Made by a program: the position numbers and the translations under genes. A DNA stretch of 64,000 nt from Akkermansiaceae bacterium (GTDB lineage: Bacteria; Verrucomicrobiota; Verrucomicrobiia; Verrucomicrobiales; Akkermansiaceae), in assembly GCA_903837825.1 (NCBI GenBank), contig CAILVZ010000042.1, positions 25,244 through 89,243 of the forward strand, written 5' to 3'. Below the pieces are notes generated by a model. The model was not told the origin of the DNA. It ran no database searches and saw only the letters and a list, made by a program, of their open reading frames with translations. Positions 58,591-64,000 of the stretch are shown here, one piece after another (the stretch's first letter is position 1; each line of letters starts with the position of its first letter).

Positions 58591-59094
58591 TTAGGGGTTC
58601 TGCTGGGGGAGCTTGGAAGGGCTCATGACATGATCTAACAGAAGGCATTGGATCGCGCAGTAAAATTTCGATCGCATGAAGGCGGTCCGCTTCACGGGAT
58701 CAACCCCCTCGAGGCTGATCGTTTCAGCCGGGCCAAAATGATACCTTTCTTCCAATGCGAGTCGTGCCTGATTGAGCGCGCTGTACCATGGAAACACATC
58801 ATCGCGGTTGATCCAAATCGGGCCAGGTCCACCGTCGGCAATGTGGATTGCCGACTCGATGGCCGCGCCGACTTGGGCGAGCTCGTCGTGAAAACCCTCG
58901 CGCAGATCGGGAACAATGTATTCCTCCCAGTCCTCGCCACCGACCTCTTCGCTGATGAGCGCACCCATCCGGCTGGCAAGGTCGTGGGTCGTGGCGTCAT
59001 TGGCATCGACAATGATCGAGCGGAGGACCCCCCAATCGTTGAAATTTTCCGTATCGATCCGAAGTCCACCTTCGAGTGTAGGCATGGCTTTCAT
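58591..59094 (-). CDS. DUF2017-like protein following clpS
   Basis: ORF start overlaps the clpS stop; acidic helical protein resembling DUF2017. Confidence 0.65.
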   Translation of the reverse strand: MKAMPTLEGGLRIDTENFNDWGVLRSIIVDANDATTHDLASRMGALISEEVGGEDWEEYIVPDLREGFHDELAQVGAAIESAIHIADGGPGPIWINRDDVFPWYSALNQARLALEERYHFGPAETISLEGVDPVKRTAFMRSKFYCAIQCLLLDHVMSPSKLPQQNP

Positions 59095-59372
59095 TGGGAT
59101 TTTTCGAGGTTGGTTTTCAACTGATGTCCTTGGAGCTGCTGGACGTAGAACTCGGCCTTCTCGCGCTCGCCGGTCCAAACGATCGAACGACCTTGGCGGT
59201 GCACTTGAATCATGAGGATGGAGGCCTTTTTTTCGTCATAGCCGAAAACTTTGGTTAGAACAAACGTGACATAGCCCATGAGATTGACGGGGTCGTCATT
59301 GACCACGACGTTCCATGGAACATCGAGCGAGGTGACTTCTTCAGTCCGGATGAGGGTGTCGGTATCAGACAT
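59091..59372 (-). CDS. clpS: ATP-dependent Clp protease adaptor ClpS
   Basis: 'PWNVVVNDDPVNLMGYVTFVLTKVFGYDEKKASILMIQVHRQGRSIVWTGEREKAEFYVQQL'. Confidence 0.93.
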   Translation of the reverse strand: MSDTDTLIRTEEVTSLDVPWNVVVNDDPVNLMGYVTFVLTKVFGYDEKKASILMIQVHRQGRSIVWTGEREKAEFYVQQLQGHQLKTNLEKSQ

Positions 59373-59382
59373 GGAGTTTGGT

Positions 59383-61194
<1,812 letters not shown>

Positions 61195-61307
61195 TTCTAC
61201 GGTCGGTATAACCGAGAATCCCGTGCGCCGCAACGATTGCGTTTCACCCGAGATTTCGCTCGCCCGCCGTGTGGCGGCGGGTGAAGACTTCGCGCATGGT
61301 TCCGCGG

Positions 61308-61829
61308 GGTTCATCCAAGACTTCAGTGCAAGAACGGATTCACTTTGGCATTGGGAAATGCTCGCTCGGATGGGTGCTCGCGGCTTCGTCCGAAATCGGG
61401 GTCTGCGCGATTTTTTTCCATGACCGACCCAACCTGCTCGTCGCCGAATTGCAGAAAAAATTCCCCCACGCTCGGCTCGTCGCCGATGGCGAGGATCACT
61501 TGAGCCCGCTGACCGAGGTCACCCAATTTCTTGAATTGGGGACGGAGCGGCTCGACCTACCGCTTGACCTTGGGGGCACCGCCTTCCAGCAACGCGTCTG
61601 GCTGACACTCCGTGACATCCCTGCTGGATCCACCGCGAGCTACACGGATGTCGCGAAACGAATCGATTCTCCCCGTGCGATCCGCGCGGTCGCTGCAGCC
61701 TGCGCGGCGAACGCCATCGCGGTCGCGATTCCGTGCCATCGGGTGGTGGGTCGCGACGGCCGGCTTTCCGGATATCGCTGGGGGTTGGATCGCAAACGGT
61801 TTTTGTTAGAGCGCGAGGCTTCCGTCTGA
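61308..61829 (+). CDS. ogt: Methylated-DNA--protein-cysteine S-methyltransferase
   Basis: 'TAFQQRVWLTLRDIPAGSTASYTDVAKRI...ANAIAVAIPCHRVVGRDGRLSGYRWGLDRKRFLLERE'; exact start uncertain. Confidence 0.92.
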   Translation, partial: GSSKTSVQERIHFGIGKCSLGWVLAASSEIGVCAIFFHDRPNLLVAELQKKFPHARLVADGEDHLSPLTEVTQFLELGTERLDLPLDLGGTAFQQRVWLTLRDIPAGSTASYTDVAKRIDSPRAIRAVAAACAANAIAVAIPCHRVVGRDGRLSGYRWGLDRKRFLLEREASV

Positions 61830-61838
61830 TCCGCTTTT

Positions 61839-64000
61839 CTAACAGGACTCTGGCAAGACCGTCACGATGGTAGGAGCCACCGAAAAAACGCGTGATGCGG
61901 TTTTTCTCACCTGATCAGGCGTGAGGGCTTGATAGGCATCTGCCAAGCGCCGGAACTCGTCGGCTGGGTGACCGAACAAAAGATCCAGTGCCACGTGACG
62001 AGCGGTGGCTGCGATCGATTGTTGTTGGATCGCAAGTCCGCTGAGAACCGTGGAGCGCACGCGGTCAAATGCTTCATCTGGGATTCCGGCCTCGGCGATT
62101 TTCCCGATTTCCGCAAGCAGCTCGCGGCGAGCTAGATCCACCTGTTCTGGTGAGGTGGCCATGTAAAAGGTGAAAAGCCCGCTATCATAGCCGAGAAACT
62201 GCGTGGCTCCAACCTGATAGGCCAGACCGAGCTCCTCACGGATGCGGGTGAAAAGTGGGCCCGCCATGTCTGAGGCGTATTCTTGAATCATTGCCAACGC
62301 GTGGCGTTCCGCCCCACTCACCGTAGTGCCCGGAAATCCAATGGTAAGGACCGCCTGATTTTTTGGTAAATGATGCGTCACGGTTTGGCCGGTCGTTACG
62401 TGGCTCGCGGGGATGATCCATGGCCGACCTGCGGGAAGCTCCGAGAATTTTTCACGGATCGAGTCGAGGATCATCGCAGGATCAAAATCACCGGCGATGG
62501 CGAGCGTGATGTCTGCTGCATTGAAATGGTTCGAGTGATGGACGCTGAGTATCTCCTGGTCCAAAGCGGCCAAACTTTCTGGCGAACCTAGTGCATCGAG
62601 ACCGTACCCACCGCCGCCAAACACCGCTTGGCGCAAGGCACGGAACCCAGTGTGAAGGGGGTCCTGCAAGGCTTCTTCCAGTGCCGCAAGTTGGCTTGCT
62701 TTCTCGCGATGGATCGCCTCATTTGACAGCAAGGGCGACAAAATCACCTCCGCAAACACATCGAGGATCGGTGCGAAATCCGGCGCAAGTCCGCCTGCCT
62801 GGACCAGAAGCGCATTGTTCCCCGTGCTGGCGCTGATTGACGCGCCAAGCGACTCGAGGGTCACCGCGATCTCCTGCGCGGTGCGCGTGCGTGTGCCTTT
62901 GGACAAGGTCGAAGCGAGGAGCTGATTGAGTCCATTCGTTTCGAGAACCTCCGAGGGAAGCCCACCACGAACGGCGACTTGGAGATGCACCAGCGGCACC
63001 CTCTGGTCCGGGATGAGCGCGAGAATCAACCCGTTCGGTAGCCGATGGACCTGAATCTCTTCCCGAGCTCGCGCCGATTTGCCGACACGCGTAGGTGCAG
63101 CAGAATCTAATGGATCCAGAATGATCAGGCTGAGGCGCTCATCCGCAAGCGTGGCAGCAACGCGTCGGATATCCTCGACGGTGACGGCCTGGATCGCAGC
63201 GAGGTAACGACGTGTGAAATCGAGATCTCGTGCTTCGTGCCAATTCGACGCAAGGTCTGCCGCACGACCCGAGGCGGTGGTTAGACTGCGGAATTGGCTG
63301 GCAAAAACCTGCCGCTTTGCCTTGGCGAGGTCATCGCCCAACTCGCTAGCTGCCACGGCGGCGACCTCTGTTAGAATTGCGGCGATCAAGGCGTCGCGCT
63401 TCGCTGGATCCGCATCGGCCGAAGCCGCGAGAAGGCCTTCACGCCCTGGGCCCATCCACGAAAATGCCGAGATTTCGAGCGCCAGCTCCTGCTCCTCGCG
63501 CAGCCGACGGTGAAGCCGCGAGGCACGACCGCGGCCTAATATCCCAGCAAGCAAATCGAAGGCTGGAGCATCGGGATGATCGAGCGCCGGGGCCTTCCAG
63601 GCGACGGAGATCTTGCTGGTCGGGATGGCAAATGTCGCACTCGAACGCCGAGGGCCAATTTGCGGCGGATCTCTCAAAACCAGCGGCTCCCGACCGCCAC
63701 CGCGCAAGCAACACGCGGTCAACTCCTCGACCATCCCTCTGGCATCCTCAAGAGAAAAATCCCCAGAAATCACCATGTGGCAGCGATCAGGCGTGTACCT
63801 GTTCCGGTGATATTCGGTGAGATCTTCATGGCGGATCGCATCAAAAAGATGGCGATGTCCGATCACCGGATGGCGGCGCGGATCGTCCGTGAAAACCGTG
63901 GAAAATAACAGGCGAGACGCGACGTTGTCAGGGTCGTCGAGGCCCATGTCGATTTCCCGGCGGATGACGTCCTTTTCCTTTTCAAATTCAGATTCTGGGA
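61839..64000 (-). CDS. M16-family (insulinase-like) zinc peptidase, 5' end outside window
   Basis: Frame open to the window edge: PESEFEKEKDVIRREIDMGLDDPDNVASRLLF...; duplicated M16 halves; the HxxEH motif would lie beyond 64000. Confidence 0.9.
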   Translation of the reverse strand, partial: PESEFEKEKDVIRREIDMGLDDPDNVASRLLFSTVFTDDPRRHPVIGHRHLFDAIRHEDLTEYHRNRYTPDRCHMVISGDFSLEDARGMVEELTACCLRGGGREPLVLRDPPQIGPRRSSATFAIPTSKISVAWKAPALDHPDAPAFDLLAGILGRGRASRLHRRLREEQELALEISAFSWMGPGREGLLAASADADPAKRDALIAAILTEVAAVAASELGDDLAKAKRQVFASQFRSLTTASGRAADLASNWHEARDLDFTRRYLAAIQAVTVEDIRRVAATLADERLSLIILDPLDSAAPTRVGKSARAREEIQVHRLPNGLILALIPDQRVPLVHLQVAVRGGLPSEVLETNGLNQLLASTLSKGTRTRTAQEIAVTLESLGASISASTGNNALLVQAGGLAPDFAPILDVFAEVILSPLLSNEAIHREKASQLAALEEALQDPLHTGFRALRQAVFGGGGYGLDALGSPESLAALDQEILSVHHSNHFNAADITLAIAGDFDPAMILDSIREKFSELPAGRPWIIPASHVTTGQTVTHHLPKNQAVLTIGFPGTTVSGAERHALAMIQEYASDMAGPLFTRIREELGLAYQVGATQFLGYDSGLFTFYMATSPEQVDLARRELLAEIGKIAEAGIPDEAFDRVRSTVLSGLAIQQQSIAATARHVALDLLFGHPADEFRRLADAYQALTPDQVRKTASRVFSVAPTIVTVLPESC

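Overview
The window reads as a gene-dense, moderately GC-rich bacterial chromosome segment, probably Verrucomicrobiota. That assignment is an inference from a PEP-CTERM protein, a long-form IspG, type-B L31/L36 ribosomal proteins and a Verrucomicrobia-style C-terminus on a giant subtilase. Most of it is housekeeping: U32 peptidase, TrmL, RdgB, LeuS, NuoA, L31, RecQ, RlmB-like, tRNA-Val, AccD, TcdA, L36, RecR, MutS, PurH, ClpS, IspG, Ogt, M16 peptidase. Three accessory regions stand out. (1) About 4.2-6.2 kb: an AT-richer island with a translationally coupled membrane protein/HEPN-like pair, attC-like inverted elements flanking a small membrane ORF, and an amber-interrupted ORF. (2) About 39.1-51.7 kb: a sigma-54 activator with a degenerate receiver, a divergent NodT-type outer-membrane factor, and a tight six-gene operon (GT2, GT4, UPF0104 flippase-like, HlyD-type adaptor, TM/TPR-like protein, GT-C fused to a large periplasmic domain). 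No inner-membrane pump is visible. This is my best candidate for an undescribed glycan/glycolipid synthesis and export system. (3) About 36.1-38.4 kb: a YraQ/YcgR-type permease plus TIGR03943 (YcgQ-like) metal-related operon. The hexamer GTTAGA/TCTAAC also recurs unusually often in all reading contexts. All calls come from reading the sequence and the supplied ORF translations; no database search was run.
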